Positions 5,688 to 5,774 of a stretch of 5,774 bases of DNA are shown one piece after another. The translations under genes and the position numbers were made by a program. Source of the DNA: an uncultured Ruminococcus sp. Lineage in GTDB: Bacteria > Bacillota > Clostridia > Oscillospirales > Acutalibacteraceae. Each line of letters opens with the position of its first letter. Within the stretch, counting starts at the first letter, position 1. The notes beneath the pieces were generated by a model. The model saw only the letters and a program-made list of their open reading frames with translations. It did not search any database and was not told the DNA's origin. The stretch lies in NCBI GenBank assembly GCA_902766585.1, contig CACXDV010000078.1:1-5774 (forward strand). The letters are read 5' to 3'.

Positions 5688-5695
5688 TCCTGGCT

Positions 5696-5774
5696 TTATT
5701 TTGCGATGAGGTTAAGGATCTTGTTAGCCTTGTAGATGACCTTGACGAGCTTTTTGCCCTCGATAGCTGCTGCA
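5696..5774 (-). CDS. leuS: C-terminal end of probable leucine--tRNA ligase (partial)
   Basis: The last 25 residues and the TAA stop (5698-5696) are present; the rest lies beyond the window edge. The end reads AAAIEGKKLVKVIYKANKI followed by LNLIAK. This resembles the LeuRS C-terminal domain pattern (xxxxEGKxVxKxIxVPGKxVNIVxK), which helps bind tRNA-Leu, although the usual VPGK is KANK here. Only a short tail is visible, so the identity is a fair guess. It runs in the same direction as yebC, with the heptamer arrays between them. Confidence 0.55.
   Translation of the reverse strand, partial: AAAIEGKKLVKVIYKANKILNLIAK

Larger units (their letters stand above)
5388..5695. other. Non-coding gap between probable leuS and yebC
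   Basis: About 310 bases without a convincing gene. It contains most of the left heptamer array, the hairpin at 5556-5599, the candidate promoter at 5618-5647 and the right heptamer array at 5646-5687. A smaller inverted repeat, GCCTGC (5489-5494) with GCAGGC (5503-5508), sits around an 8-base loop without a T-run on the useful side. A second TATAAT on the minus strand (5461-5456) has no good -35. Confidence 0.8.

Overview
The window looks like chromosome from a Gram-positive anaerobe of the Ruminococcus / Oscillospiraceae type. The reasons are strong AGGAGG-like ribosome binding sites, moderate GC with heavy use of ATA and AGA codons, a yebC gene next to what appears to be leuS, and a fermentative mdh-frdA-frdB operon. 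Succinate is a major product of some ruminococci, such as R. flavefaciens, and this operon would fit that. The genus is an inference, not something the sequence proves.

Layout. Positions 1-154 hold six tandem 27-bp GC-rich units, each with a short hairpin, running almost into the first ribosome binding site. Positions 170-3531 (+) hold three tightly spaced genes: an LDH/MDH-family dehydrogenase whose specificity residue is the malate-type Arg, a fumarate reductase/succinate dehydrogenase flavoprotein, and its iron-sulfur subunit. A clear intrinsic terminator follows at 3565-3598. Positions 3694-4521 (+) hold a lone phage-type replication protein with an N-terminal Lin1244/Lin1753-like domain and different codon preferences, probably foreign. 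On the minus strand, yebC (4608-5354) converges with it and has its own likely terminator at 4538-4570. The 5388-5695 gap contains two oppositely oriented arrays of the heptamer TACAATG, a hairpin and a candidate yebC promoter. The minus-strand 3' end of a probable leuS enters at 5696-5774.

How the genes work together. The dehydrogenase could make malate from oxaloacetate using NADH. FrdAB would then reduce fumarate to succinate. Fumarase is not in the window, and neither is a FrdC/FrdD or SdhC/D membrane anchor. FrdA lacks the usual FAD-linking histidine (Gln in its place), which favours the fumarate-reducing direction. The most notable non-coding signals are the 27-bp hairpin repeats, with an apparent A-T to G.T to G-C change in the stem, and the inverted heptamer arrays around the yebC leader.
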